From NCBI RefSeq assembly GCF_022179765.1, contig NZ_BPRE01000019.1:29102-93101 (forward strand): a DNA stretch of 64,000 nucleotides. Direction: 5' to 3'. Position numbers and translations under genes: made by a program. This document shows, in pieces, positions 16,674 to 24,938 of the stretch (positions are counted from its first letter, which is position 1; each line of letters opens with the position of its first letter). The DNA is from Methylorubrum suomiense. GTDB taxonomy: Bacteria; Pseudomonadota; Alphaproteobacteria; Rhizobiales; Beijerinckiaceae. The notes beneath the pieces are model-generated. The model worked only from the letters and a program-made list of their open reading frames with translations, had not been told where the DNA came from and did no database searches.

Positions 16674-18845
16674 TCACGCCGTCACCGCGTCCCGCGCCGG
16701 CGCCCGGCTCTGAGAAAAGTCGTAGCGCAGATCGGCATGGGCCACCGTCGCCGGGCGGTGGGCGACGATGATGCGGGTCATCCTGAGGTCGCGGAGCGCC
16801 GCCGCGATGACCGCCTCGGTCGGCTCGTCCAGCGCGCTCGTCGCCTCGTCGAGGAACAGGATTTCCGGGCGCCGGTAGAGGGCGCGCGCCAGGATGACCC
16901 GCTGGCGTTGCCCCCCGGAGAGGGTCGAACCCATATCGCCCACCAGCGTCTCGAAGCCCATCGGCGTGCGGGCGATATCCTCCAGGATGGCGGCGCGGGC
17001 GGCGCATTCGCGGATCCAGCCGGGATCGGGCCGCTCGTCGAAGCAGGCGATGTTCTCGGCGATCGAGCCCGCGAACAGGCCATCGTCCTGCATCACCCCG
17101 GCGATGCGGCCGCGATAGGCGGCGGTGCCCCCGGCGCGGATGTCGCGCCCATCGACCAGCACCGCGCCCTCGCTCGGCGCGATCAGGCCCATCATCACCC
17201 GCATCACGCTGCTCTTGCCGCAGCCCGAGGGGCCGGTGATGGCCAGGCTCGATCCGGCCGGGACGGCGAGGTCGAGATCGCGGAACACCCAGGGCTCGTC
17301 CGCGCCGTAGCGCAGGGACAGGCCCGTCGCCCGCAGGGCCGCGCCGTGCCCCGCACCGGAAGCCGGCGCGGGGAGGGGGCGTGCGCCGGAATCCGGCGGG
17401 TCCGGCGTGGCGGCGGGCGGCGGCGGCGCAGCATTCTCCTCCGGATCGGTCATCACGATATCGGCGAGCCGGTCGGTCTGGACGTTGAGCATCCTGAGCT
17501 GGAAGCCCGCCTGCATCAGGTTGCCGATGCGGGTCGAGAACTGGTCGCGATAGGCCAGGAAGGCCACGAGCATGCCGAGCGACAGCCGCTGGTCGATGAC
17601 GGCGCCGGCTCCCAGCACGAGCAGGACGAGGCGGTCGGCCCCGAACAGGAACTCGTTGCCGCGTCCGAACACGAGGTCGAGCCGCTGCAAACGCAGGCGC
17701 GCGTTGAGTGCCTGGACGAACTGGTTCATCCACACGCCGCGGCGGCGCTCGCGCAGGTTCAGGAGCTTGACGCTCGCCATGCCGCGCACGGTCTCGATGA
17801 AGTGGCTCTGCTGGCGGGCCTCCGCGACGAGCGCCTCCTCGGTGCCCTCGCGATAGGCCTTGTAGGCGATGATCCGAAGTCCGGCGTTGAGCGCGGTGGA
17901 GGCGAGCGCCACCAGCGCCAGCCAGCCGCCGTAGACGAACAGCATGATCAGCATGCCGATCGACATGATCCCGTCGAGGGCCGCCTGGACGAGGTCGGTG
18001 GTGAGTCCCCTCTGGATGGTCGCGAGCGACCCGAACCGGGAGATCACGTCGCCGACATGGCGCTTCTGGAAATAGTCGAGCGGCAGGCGCGAGAGGTGGT
18101 CGAACAGCGAACTCGACCATTGATAGTTCAGCTTCGAGCCGGTCAGCATGATCGCCCAGGTGCGGGCGACGCCGAGGCCCAGTTGCAGCAGGAGCAGCAG
18201 GGCGAGCCCGAGGCCGACCACGAGCAGCAGGTCGCGGTCGCCGTTCACGATCACCTCGTCGATGACGATCTGCGAGGCGATCGGCATCAGGATCGACACG
18301 AGTTCGATGCCGAGCGAGAGCGCCAGGACCTGCGCCATGGCCCCGCGGATGCCGGCCAATCCCCGGAACAGGTCGGGGATGCCGAAGCGGCGCTCCGCCT
18401 TCTCCCGCACGAAGCTCTGGTTCGGCTGCACCTCCAGGGCCACGCCGGTGAACTCGCGGGAGGCTTCCGCGAGGCTCAAGCTGCGGCGGCCGCGGGCGGG
18501 GTCGTGGATGACGATGTCCCGGCGCCGAACCTCGGCCAGCACGACGAAATGGTTGAGGCCCCAATGCAGGATGCAGGGGGTCCGCAGGCGGCCGAGATCG
18601 TCGAGCTCGACCCGGAGCGCGCGCGTCGACAGACCCATCGTGCCCGACAGGTCGATCAGGTTTCTGAGGGTCATGCCCTTCAGCGAGAGGGCGTGGCGCG
18701 CCCGCATCGTGCCGAGATCGATGGCGCGGCCATGGTAACCCAGCACCATGGCCAGGCACGCCATGCCGCATTCCGCGGCCTCGGCCTGGAGCAGGACGGG
18801 CAGGCGTCGGCCGAAGCCGAATTTGAGATCCGCGATCAGGCTCAC
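16674..18845 (-). CDS. Peptidase (C39)-containing ABC exporter for double-glycine-leader peptides
   Basis: A 723-residue three-domain exporter. The N-terminal C39 peptidase (1-130) looks catalytically intact: Gln20 and Cys26 in LLQAEAAECGMACLAM, His99 in HWGLNHFVVL, Asp115 in IHDPARG. A six-helix membrane domain (about 155-430) follows, then the ATPase with GPSGCGKSS, LSGGQRQRV and ILFLDEATSALD. This class cuts leaders after a GG pair and exports the peptide through the inner membrane. The GTG start overlaps the stop of the upstream HlyD-type gene, so they are coupled. A matching double-glycine peptide gene lies divergently about 400 bases beyond the adaptor. RTX proteins are not its normal cargo. 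Confidence 0.93.
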   Translation of the reverse strand: MSLIADLKFGFGRRLPVLLQAEAAECGMACLAMVLGYHGRAIDLGTMRARHALSLKGMTLRNLIDLSGTMGLSTRALRVELDDLGRLRTPCILHWGLNHFVVLAEVRRRDIVIHDPARGRRSLSLAEASREFTGVALEVQPNQSFVREKAERRFGIPDLFRGLAGIRGAMAQVLALSLGIELVSILMPIASQIVIDEVIVNGDRDLLLVVGLGLALLLLLQLGLGVARTWAIMLTGSKLNYQWSSSLFDHLSRLPLDYFQKRHVGDVISRFGSLATIQRGLTTDLVQAALDGIMSIGMLIMLFVYGGWLALVALASTALNAGLRIIAYKAYREGTEEALVAEARQQSHFIETVRGMASVKLLNLRERRRGVWMNQFVQALNARLRLQRLDLVFGRGNEFLFGADRLVLLVLGAGAVIDQRLSLGMLVAFLAYRDQFSTRIGNLMQAGFQLRMLNVQTDRLADIVMTDPEENAAPPPPAATPDPPDSGARPLPAPASGAGHGAALRATGLSLRYGADEPWVFRDLDLAVPAGSSLAITGPSGCGKSSVMRVMMGLIAPSEGAVLVDGRDIRAGGTAAYRGRIAGVMQDDGLFAGSIAENIACFDERPDPGWIRECAARAAILEDIARTPMGFETLVGDMGSTLSGGQRQRVILARALYRRPEILFLDEATSALDEPTEAVIAAALRDLRMTRIIVAHRPATVAHADLRYDFSQSRAPARDAVTA

Positions 18846-20131
18846 CGGATGCCTCCGCCCGTGACGAGATCGATGCTGCGCTGGACGTGATTCAGCGGGT
18901 CGAGCAGCCAGCGGTAGAGCGGGCGCTTCTCGAGCGCGATATCGGCCTCGACCCGCATGCCGGCCTCCAGCCGCCGGGCCTCGCCGTAGGCGACCACGCT
19001 GTCCGCGTCGGGGCGCACGACGATGCGGTAGACGCCGCCGCTCGTCCGCCTCGCGGCGTCCTGGCCCGGGGCGGGGACGGCGTTCCCCTCTTCGAGCGGC
19101 GCGCGGGTGACCTCGGTGACGCGCCCGGCATAGAGGCCGAAGCGCTGGAACGGGAAGGCGGCGTAGCGCAGCATCACCGTGGCGCCCGGCTCGATGAAGC
19201 CGATGGCCGAGGAATCGACGTAGAGATTGGCCTGAAGCCGCCCCTCGCTCGGCAGGAGCGTGAGCAGGCTCGCGCCCGCCGCCACCGTCTGCCCGGCCTG
19301 CGCCCGGATCGAGGTGAGGATGCCCCGCTCGGGCGCCCGCACCTCGATGGCCCGGCGCGCCTCGCTCTCGGCCCGCTGCTGTTCGAGCTGAGCCGCGGTG
19401 CGATCGAGTTCGGCGAGGTCGCGGGCGAGCGTCTCGTCGTAGGTCGCGAGCCTCGCCCGCAGGTCGCCGAGCTTGCCGGAGACCTGCAGGCCGTTCTGGC
19501 GGAACTGGGCGAGCTGCGAGGTCGCCTGGAGATAGAGGTAGTTCTGGCTCTGGAAATCGGCGGCGCGGGCGAAGCCCTTGGCCACCGCATCGGCAAGTTC
19601 CTGGGCGCGGGTCTTGAGCGGCGGCACCAGCTTCTCTTGGAGTTCGACCTGCTCGGCGACGCGGGCGCCCTGCTCCTCCAGATTGGCGATCTGCTCCGTG
19701 AGGCCGCGCTTCTCGGCCTCGGCCATGGCGGCACGGGCCGTGCGCTGGCGCTCGACGCTGTCGCGCTGAAGGGCGAGCTGGGCGATCACCCGCTCCTGGG
19801 TGGGGCCGCTCGCCGAGACCGCGTCGAGATCGATGGTGAAGAGGAGCTGTCCGCGCTCGACCCGGTCGCCCTCCTTCACACCCGAGGCGCTGACCCGGCC
19901 CGCGAGCGGGCTCGCCACGGTGATGAGCCCGACATCGGGCGCCAGCAGCCCGTCGGCGTGGACGCGCCGGGTATAGCTGCCGAGCCAGATGAAGAGGCCG
20001 ACCGCCACGACGAATCCGAGACAGAGCCCGACCACGATCCGGATCGGCAGCGGCTGGACGACCTGCGCCTCGCCCAGCCACGCGCTGCGACGGGCCTCGG
20101 CGACCTCCTGGCGGAAGAGGGGCGCGTTCAT
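18842..20131 (-). CDS. HlyD/CvaA-type periplasmic adaptor of a type I exporter
   Basis: A 429-residue membrane-fusion protein. The N-terminus (LFRQEVAEARRSAWLGEAQVV) and single membrane helix (about 32-52) are CvaA-like. Then come a lipoyl-type half-motif with SPLAGRVSASGVKEGDRVERGQLLF, a long alpha-helical hairpin with coiled-coil character (about 110-255), the second lipoyl half (VRAPERGILTSIRAQAGQTV) and a beta-barrel domain. It links the C39 ABC exporter to a TolC-like channel, which must be encoded elsewhere. An ATG at 20161 is an alternative. The promoter-like TATAAT at 20176-20181 would leave almost no leader for that start, so 20131 is preferred. Confidence 0.9.
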   Translation of the reverse strand: MNAPLFRQEVAEARRSAWLGEAQVVQPLPIRIVVGLCLGFVVAVGLFIWLGSYTRRVHADGLLAPDVGLITVASPLAGRVSASGVKEGDRVERGQLLFTIDLDAVSASGPTQERVIAQLALQRDSVERQRTARAAMAEAEKRGLTEQIANLEEQGARVAEQVELQEKLVPPLKTRAQELADAVAKGFARAADFQSQNYLYLQATSQLAQFRQNGLQVSGKLGDLRARLATYDETLARDLAELDRTAAQLEQQRAESEARRAIEVRAPERGILTSIRAQAGQTVAAGASLLTLLPSEGRLQANLYVDSSAIGFIEPGATVMLRYAAFPFQRFGLYAGRVTEVTRAPLEEGNAVPAPGQDAARRTSGGVYRIVVRPDADSVVAYGEARRLEAGMRVEADIALEKRPLYRWLLDPLNHVQRSIDLVTGGGIR

Positions 20132-20175
20132 CGCTCGGGGCTCCCGAGCGCGATTCGGCACTTTGCGCCTGCGTT

Positions 20176-20181
20176 ATTATA
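20176..20181 (-). promoter_or_regulatory. Candidate -10 box for the exporter operon
   Basis: A perfect TATAAT on the minus strand, 45 bases upstream of the adaptor ATG, in an AT-rich patch that is unusual for this region. No good -35 hexamer is found 16-18 bases further upstream, so an activator may be needed. The regulators at 20937 and 21568 are candidates. Confidence 0.35.
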
Positions 20182-20538
20182 GCGCAGTTCTGAAAAAAAA
20201 TTACGATGCAACAGATGGTTAGCTCGTCGATGCCCCGTTACGCGAGAGACGCGGGGGATCAGGTCAGTTTTTGATCCCTCAATGCGGGGCCCGCGACCTT
20301 TCGTCAGCAGGGGCCGAGCGCATCCGCCGTCAAAAACTCCGAAGAGGGAAGAGCAAGATATGTCCACCGGCCGTAATTCCGAACGGTCTGGAGCAGTTAT
20401 AGGCGACGACAAGGGTTGCCTCCCGAGACAATATCCGTACTTTTAACAGCAGAGCCGCGCAACACGCAGCTCTTATTCCACAGGAAGACAAAAATACAGA
20501 ACGTCTTTCTACGAATTTCCGACACGCAGGAGAAAACC
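20182..20538. other. Divergent control region between exporter operon and peptide gene
   Basis: No gene is supported here. It carries an A-run at 20193-20200 and an inverted repeat GGGATCA/TGATCCC at 20255-20278 (11-base spacer) that could be an operator. A ribosome-binding sequence CAGGAG at 20527-20532 precedes the peptide gene. The region is lower in GC than the flanks. Confidence 0.4.
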
Positions 20539-20772
20539 ATGCAGCAGAACATTGACACCATCCGCGAGCTCAACGCTGCGGAGCTGGATCAGGTCGGCGG
20601 CGGTCTGTCTCTCGGCCTCAATCTCGACCTGAGCAAAGAGTTGGGTGCGGTGTCCGGCACAATCGATCAGGTGGGTGGTCTCGCCGGCGGTGCGCTCGAT
20701 ACGGTCCTCGGGGCTGCCGGCGGTACGCTCAACACGGTTCTCGGTGCTGTCGGCGGTCTCCTCGGCAAGTAA
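20539..20772 (+). CDS. Double-glycine-leader peptide, putative bacteriocin/secreted glycine-zipper peptide
   Basis: A 77-residue precursor. The leader MQQNIDTIRELNAAELDQVGG has the hydrophobic spacing and terminal GG (Gly20-Gly21) that C39 peptidases recognise, so a mature peptide of about 56 residues beginning at Gly22 is predicted. The mature part is hydrophobic, has no cysteine and only one or two charged clusters, and is rich in small residues. Its end carries an 11-residue repeat, GGALDTVLGAA then GGTLNTVLGAV, then GGLLGK. This resembles glycine-zipper bacteriocins. A good Shine-Dalgarno (CAGGAG, six bases before the ATG) supports translation. The divergent C39 exporter and adaptor are the obvious export route. 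Antibacterial activity is inferred, and no immunity gene is recognised. Confidence 0.82.
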   Translation: MQQNIDTIRELNAAELDQVGGGLSLGLNLDLSKELGAVSGTIDQVGGLAGGALDTVLGAAGGTLNTVLGAVGGLLGK

Positions 20773-20865
20773 AAGCGGGTTTGGGCGCCCCTGGAATCTC
20801 CGGAGTTCATCGGCCCATCGGCGACGAACTTGGCTGTTCCGGCGACAGGCGCCCTGCCTCGGATG

Positions 20866-20902
20866 CTCCCTGGAACCGGCGACATTCGCCGGTTCCAGGG
20901 AG
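20866..20902. terminator. Perfect 16-bp hairpin between peptide and regulator genes
   Basis: The arms 20866-20881 and 20887-20902 are perfectly complementary over 16 bases with a five-base loop (ACATT). There is no T-run after either arm. It lies 94 bases after the peptide stop and 35 bases before the next ATG, so it could end the peptide transcript, protect its 3' end, or limit read-through into the regulator. Confidence 0.55.
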
Positions 20903-20936
20903 ACATGAGATCGATCGCAGCCGCATTTTGAACGGC

Positions 20937-21383
20937 ATGTCGCATCGCGAAGGATCGTTGCGGCCTCCGTTCCGGAAGACGGAGGGCGATGCCTTGGTCG
21001 TCAGATCTGCCGTCGACGCATCAGCAAAGCGGTCTGCGAAAGAAGGTGGGCGGCACCCTGCTCTGTCCGATGAACAGATCGGGCGTCTGCGTGCTGTCAT
21101 ATCCCAGCGGATCGACCGGCCCTTGACGCTCCGCGACCTCGCTGGCGCGGCCGGTCTGAGCGAGAGCTACTTTGTACGAGCCTTCAAGAGATCGTTCGGG
21201 GTGACGCCGTATCATTACGTGTTGTGCGAGCGCGTCGCGCTGGCTCAGTCCCTCATTCGCTCCGGCGGGGCTTCCCTGAGCGAGGTGGCCCGGCGCTCCG
21301 GTTTCCCCGATGCCCGTCGGATGGGGCGTACGTTCCGGCAATTGGTTGGCCATTCTCCAACCCGCATGAAGCGCGAAGGATGA
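20937..21383 (+). CDS. Short AraC-type DNA-binding protein lacking the sensory domain
   Basis: A 148-residue protein consisting of a 45-residue unrecognised head and a complete AraC double helix-turn-helix. The latter includes RPLTLRDLAGAAGLSESYFV, RAFKRSFGVTPYHYV, ERVALAQSLIRSGG, SLSEVARRSGFPDARRMGRTF and a closing HSPTRMK. The DNA-binding half is nearly the same as that of the next gene, including LSESYFVRAF, VALAQSLIRSG and GFPDARRMGRTFR, so the two arose by duplication. Without an effector domain it may bind DNA constitutively or compete with its paralogue. The frame is open 52 codons upstream, but the hairpin lies there, so the ATG at 20937 is preferred. Confidence 0.8.
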   Translation: MSHREGSLRPPFRKTEGDALVVRSAVDASAKRSAKEGGRHPALSDEQIGRLRAVISQRIDRPLTLRDLAGAAGLSESYFVRAFKRSFGVTPYHYVLCERVALAQSLIRSGGASLSEVARRSGFPDARRMGRTFRQLVGHSPTRMKREG

Positions 21384-21567
21384 AACGGGAATCCGCAAAC
21401 GTTAACGACAATGGCCGCTCGTCCGTGTTCGCGCCGACTGATTTCCTAAGGGCGCTCGCTTCGGCGCCGATGGACCATAGACTGAGAGGATATCGGTACC
21501 GGCCACAGAGACCGTCGAGGAGTGCCGGGCGTCATCGGACGCTGGGTAGGCCCCATGATCCGGAGCG

Positions 21568-22443
21568 ATGCGAACGATGAGCGTGCCTTTCGCCAATGGC
21601 AGCGTGCATGGTGAAATCAGCGCGCTGCCCGACATCGTGTTCGGACAGATCGTAGCGAGCGGGATCGACAGTCTCACCTTCATCGATTTCGGTTTTCACC
21701 TGCCCGGGCACAGCACGCACAGCGTCACCGGCCTGCTTGTCGGGACATGGCAGAGCGAGTCGCTGACTTTCCAGGAAGAGAAGGCCGGCAGCGGCATCTA
21801 CGAGGAAAATGCAGGCGGCACGTTCGTCCTGCGTCCGCCCGGCTTCGCCGGCCGGACGGAATGGAACGGCCAATGCCGGGGGCGTTACCTCGTCTTCAGT
21901 CCGGAGGCCGTCGAGCGGAAGATCGAGGCACCGGTCGGGCAACTCGATATCGGCACGACGACCTGCAGCCTGTCCGATCGGATGACGGTCTTTCACCTGT
22001 TGACCGCCCTCGGCCTGGCGGCCGCCGACCGTGACAGTCCCACGGACGCCTTGCTGATCGACAGCGTGGCGCTCGCGGTCTTGCGCGCCTGCGGCGTGGC
22101 GCCGGGCGCCTCGCCGCGCAAGACCGCGCTCACGGCGCGGCAGGTGCGCCGTATTCGCGATCTCGTCGCCGATCGGATCGGCACACCGCTGTCGCTCGGC
22201 GAGATGGCCGAGGCGGTGAGCTTGAGCGAAAGTTACTTCGTGCGCGCCTTCAGGGGCTCGTTCGGCATCACGCCCTACCAGTACGTCCTGCGCGAGCGCG
22301 TGGCGCTCGCCCAATCCCTGATCCGCTCCGGTACCGTCACGCTCAGCGAGGCGGCGAGCCGCGCGGGCTTCCCCGATGCGCGGCGCATGGGCCGCACCTT
22401 CCGCAAGGTCACCGGCCGCTCGCCCACGGCGGCGGCGCGGTAG
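21568..22443 (+). CDS. AraC family transcriptional regulator
   Basis: A 291-residue regulator with an N-terminal effector-binding region (about residues 20-160, cupin-like, containing FGFHLPGHSTHSVTGLL) and a C-terminal AraC DNA-binding domain (about 190-288). The latter has two helix-turn-helix units: TPLSLGEMAEAVSLSESYFV and VTLSEAASRAGFPDARRMGR. The binding domain closely matches that of the preceding short gene, so both probably recognise the same operator. A second ATG three codons in is an alternative start. Position suggests control of the peptide/exporter locus, but the target is inferred. Confidence 0.87.
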   Translation: MRTMSVPFANGSVHGEISALPDIVFGQIVASGIDSLTFIDFGFHLPGHSTHSVTGLLVGTWQSESLTFQEEKAGSGIYEENAGGTFVLRPPGFAGRTEWNGQCRGRYLVFSPEAVERKIEAPVGQLDIGTTTCSLSDRMTVFHLLTALGLAAADRDSPTDALLIDSVALAVLRACGVAPGASPRKTALTARQVRRIRDLVADRIGTPLSLGEMAEAVSLSESYFVRAFRGSFGITPYQYVLRERVALAQSLIRSGTVTLSEAASRAGFPDARRMGRTFRKVTGRSPTAAAR

Positions 22444-22588
22444 CACGGCGCCTGATCCGGTCTCACCGCATCGCGTGCGAGATCAAAAGCAGGACTGAGC
22501 CGGCAAAAGACGGGGCGTGATCAGGGTTGCGACAGGTCGAGACGCCCGCAACGTTGCGGATCCCCCCTTTTCCAGTGTAATCGCGACC

Positions 22589-22624
22589 GTGCCGCCCGCA
22601 TCCCGAGGCGGCACTTTCGTTTGG
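22589..22624 (+). terminator. Hairpin with T-rich tail ahead of argD
   Basis: GTGCCGCC and GGCGGCAC form a perfect 8-base stem with a nine-base loop, followed by TTTCGTTTGG. It lies between the AraC gene stop and the argD ATG and is a plausible intrinsic terminator or leader attenuator. Confidence 0.5.
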
Positions 22625-22657
22625 AACGCTCTTCGTTCTTTTGCCTGAGGAAGCCGG

Positions 22658-23854
22658 ATGACCGCGACCTCCGCCCTGTTGCCGACCTATGCCCGCGCGC
22701 CGCTCGCCTTCGAGCGCGGCGAGGGCGCTTGGCTCGTGACGGAGCGCGGCGAGCGATATCTCGATTTCGGCGCCGGGATCGCGGTCAACGCGCTGGGCCA
22801 CGCGCACCCCCACCTCGTGGAGGCGCTGACCACCCAGGCGCAGAAACTCTGGCACACCTCGAACCTGTTCCAGATTCCGGAGGGCGAGCGGCTGGGGCAG
22901 CGGCTCGTGGACGCGACCTTCGCCGACGTGGTGTTCTTCGCCAATTCCGGCGCGGAGGCGAACGAGGCCGCCATCAAGATGGCGCGCAAGTACCACGCCG
23001 TCGGCGGCCACCCGGAGCGCTACCGCATCGTCACCTTCGAGGGCGCCTTCCACGGGCGCACGCTGGCGACGATCGCGGCGGGCGGGCAGCAGAAATACAT
23101 CGACGGCTTCGGCCCCAAGGTCGAAGGCTTCGATCAGGTGCCGGTCGGCGATTTCGAGGCGCTCGAGGCCGTGATCGGCCCGGAGACCGCCGCCCTGATG
23201 ATCGAGCCGATCCAGGGGGAGGGCGGCCTGCGGCTGATCCCCGGCGAGACCCTGCGGCGGCTCCGCGCGCTCTGCGACGCGCACGGCCTGCTGCTGATCA
23301 TGGACGAGGTCCAGACCGGCGTCGGGCGCACGGGCAAGTTCTTCGCCCATGAATGGTCGGGCGTGACGCCGGACATCATGAGCGCGGCCAAGGGCATCGG
23401 CGGCGGCTTTCCGCTCGGCGTCTGCCTCGCCACCCGCGAGGCCGCCCGCGGCATGGTCGCGGGCACGCACGGCACGACCTTCGGCGGCAACCCGCTCGCC
23501 ATGGCGGTGGGCAATGCCGTGCTCGACGTGGTGCTCGGCGACGGGTTCCTGGCCCATGTCGAGCGGATGGGCCTCCTGCTGACGCAGAAGCTCGCCGGCC
23601 TCGTCGACCGTCACCCGCACGTCTTCGTCGAGCTGCGCGGGCAGGGCCTGATGCGCGGCCTGAAGCTCAACCTGCCGAACACCGAGTTCGCCGCCGCCGC
23701 CCGGGCGCGGCACCTGCTGGTGATCCCGGCGGGCGACAACGTGGTCCGCCTGCTGCCGCCGCTGATCGTCGGCGAGGCGGAGGTGGACGAGGCCGTGACT
23801 CGGCTCGAGGCCGCGGCGACCGATCTGGAGGCGCAGATGCGCGGCGCGGCCTGA
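22658..23854 (+). CDS. argD: Acetylornithine aminotransferase
   Basis: A 398-residue class III PLP-dependent aminotransferase, normal length for ArgD. It moves the amino group from glutamate to N-acetylglutamate semialdehyde in arginine synthesis and can also act on succinyl-diaminopimelate. Seen are LDFGAGIAVNALGHAHPHL, FANSGAEANEAAIKMARKY, TFEGAFHGRTLAT, MIEPIQGEGG, the PLP aspartate in LLIMDEVQTGVGRTGKFF and Lys245 in SAAKGIGGGFPLGVC. The ATG follows GAGGAAGCCGG. The ornithine carbamoyltransferase gene follows 70 bases downstream on the same strand, the common argD-argF pairing of alphaproteobacteria. Confidence 0.93.
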   Translation: MTATSALLPTYARAPLAFERGEGAWLVTERGERYLDFGAGIAVNALGHAHPHLVEALTTQAQKLWHTSNLFQIPEGERLGQRLVDATFADVVFFANSGAEANEAAIKMARKYHAVGGHPERYRIVTFEGAFHGRTLATIAAGGQQKYIDGFGPKVEGFDQVPVGDFEALEAVIGPETAALMIEPIQGEGGLRLIPGETLRRLRALCDAHGLLLIMDEVQTGVGRTGKFFAHEWSGVTPDIMSAAKGIGGGFPLGVCLATREAARGMVAGTHGTTFGGNPLAMAVGNAVLDVVLGDGFLAHVERMGLLLTQKLAGLVDRHPHVFVELRGQGLMRGLKLNLPNTEFAAAARARHLLVIPAGDNVVRLLPPLIVGEAEVDEAVTRLEAAATDLEAQMRGAA

Positions 23855-23924
23855 AGGGCTTTTCCCGGAACGCGCCGAAGCGGCGTGTCCCGGGGTCCCG
23901 GCCTCCCCGCGAGCGAAAATCGAT

Positions 23925-24890
23925 ATGAGCACGACCCTGAACGGCAGCGGCGCCCAAGCCGCCCCCACCCATGTCCGCCACTTCCTCGACCTCAAGGATT
24001 TCTCCGCCGAGACCCTGCGCGGCATCCTCGATTCCGGCGCGGCCATCAAGCGCGCGCGGGTGAAGGGCCGGCAGGCCGAGGAGCGCCCGCTCACCGGCAA
24101 GACGCTGGCGATGGTGTTCGACCGGCCGTCCACCCGCACCCGCGTCTCGTTCGACGTCGGCATGCGCGAGCTCGGCGGCGACACCCTGATGCTGACCGGC
24201 AAGGAGATGCAGCTCGGCCGCGGCGAGACGGTGGCGGACACCGCCCGCGTGCTCTCGCGCTTCGTCGACGCGATCGTGATCCGCACCCTCGACCACGCGC
24301 TCATGCTCGAACTGGCCGAGCATGCCGAGGTGCCGGTGATCAACGCCCTGACCAAGGTCTCGCATCCCTGCCAGATCATGGCCGACATCATGACCTTCGA
24401 GGAGCATCGCGGGCCGATCAAGGGCCGTACGATCGCGTGGTCGGGCGATGCCAACAACGTGCTGGCGAGCTGGGTCCATGCCGCGGCCCGCTTCGACTTC
24501 ACCCTCACCGTCGCCGCCCCGAACGAGCTGGCGATGCCGCCGGCCCTCGTCGCCTGGGCCGAGCGCGAGGGCGCGCGGGTCCACGCCACCACCGACGCCA
24601 CCGAGGCGGTGAAGGGGGCGGATGCCGTCGTGACCGATTGCTGGGTCTCGATGGGCGACGACGACGAGCATTTCCGCCACAACCTGCTCTCGCCCTACCG
24701 GGTCGATGCCGCCCTGATGGCACACGCCGCCAAGGACGCGATCTTCCTCCACTGCCTGCCGGCCCATCGCGGCGAGGAGGTCACGGCGGAGGTGATCGAC
24801 GGACCGCAATCGGTGGTGTTCGACGAGGCCGAGAACCGTCTGCATGCCCAGAAGGGGATTCTGGCGTGGTGCCTGGAGGATGAGCGGTAG
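23925..24890 (+). CDS. argF: Ornithine carbamoyltransferase
   Basis: A 321-residue enzyme that makes citrulline from ornithine and carbamoyl phosphate. The carbamoyl-phosphate loop is MVFDRPSTRTRVSFDVGM (STRTR near residue 69). The ornithine-side motifs are HPCQIMADIMTFEEH, the VTDCWVSMGDD loop and the C-terminal FLHCLPAHRGEEV with the catalytic cysteine. Length is typical. It follows argD and probably shares its transcript. A further chaperone gene, hslO, often follows argF in this group but is not present here; an unrelated hydrolase converges instead. Confidence 0.95.
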   Translation: MSTTLNGSGAQAAPTHVRHFLDLKDFSAETLRGILDSGAAIKRARVKGRQAEERPLTGKTLAMVFDRPSTRTRVSFDVGMRELGGDTLMLTGKEMQLGRGETVADTARVLSRFVDAIVIRTLDHALMLELAEHAEVPVINALTKVSHPCQIMADIMTFEEHRGPIKGRTIAWSGDANNVLASWVHAAARFDFTLTVAAPNELAMPPALVAWAEREGARVHATTDATEAVKGADAVVTDCWVSMGDDDEHFRHNLLSPYRVDAALMAHAAKDAIFLHCLPAHRGEEVTAEVIDGPQSVVFDEAENRLHAQKGILAWCLEDER

Positions 24891-24906
24891 CGCGCCGGCC
24901 GTCCTC

Positions 24907-24922
24907 CTCCCCGCGAGGGGAG
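24907..24922. terminator. Short bidirectional hairpin between converging genes
   Basis: CTCCCC and GGGGAG flank a four-base loop in the 48-base gap between the argF stop and the hydrolase stop. The stem is short and lacks a T-run; the placement suits a shared terminator. Confidence 0.3.
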
Positions 24923-24938
24923 AGGGGGACCTTCCGGA

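Noticed and set aside
16200..18890. An 896-codon plus-strand frame
   Set aside because: Antisense to the C39 exporter; histidine/arginine/glutamate-rich shadow composition without domains.
16674..20131. The type I exporter as the secretion route for the three RTX proteins
   Set aside because: The exporter has an intact C39 peptidase, which marks double-glycine peptide transport, whereas RTX exporters lack C39 catalysis and recognise C-terminal signals.
20182..20538. An immunity protein gene for the putative bacteriocin
   Set aside because: No open frame here or just downstream of the peptide encodes a small membrane or cytosolic immunity-like protein; both following genes are regulators.
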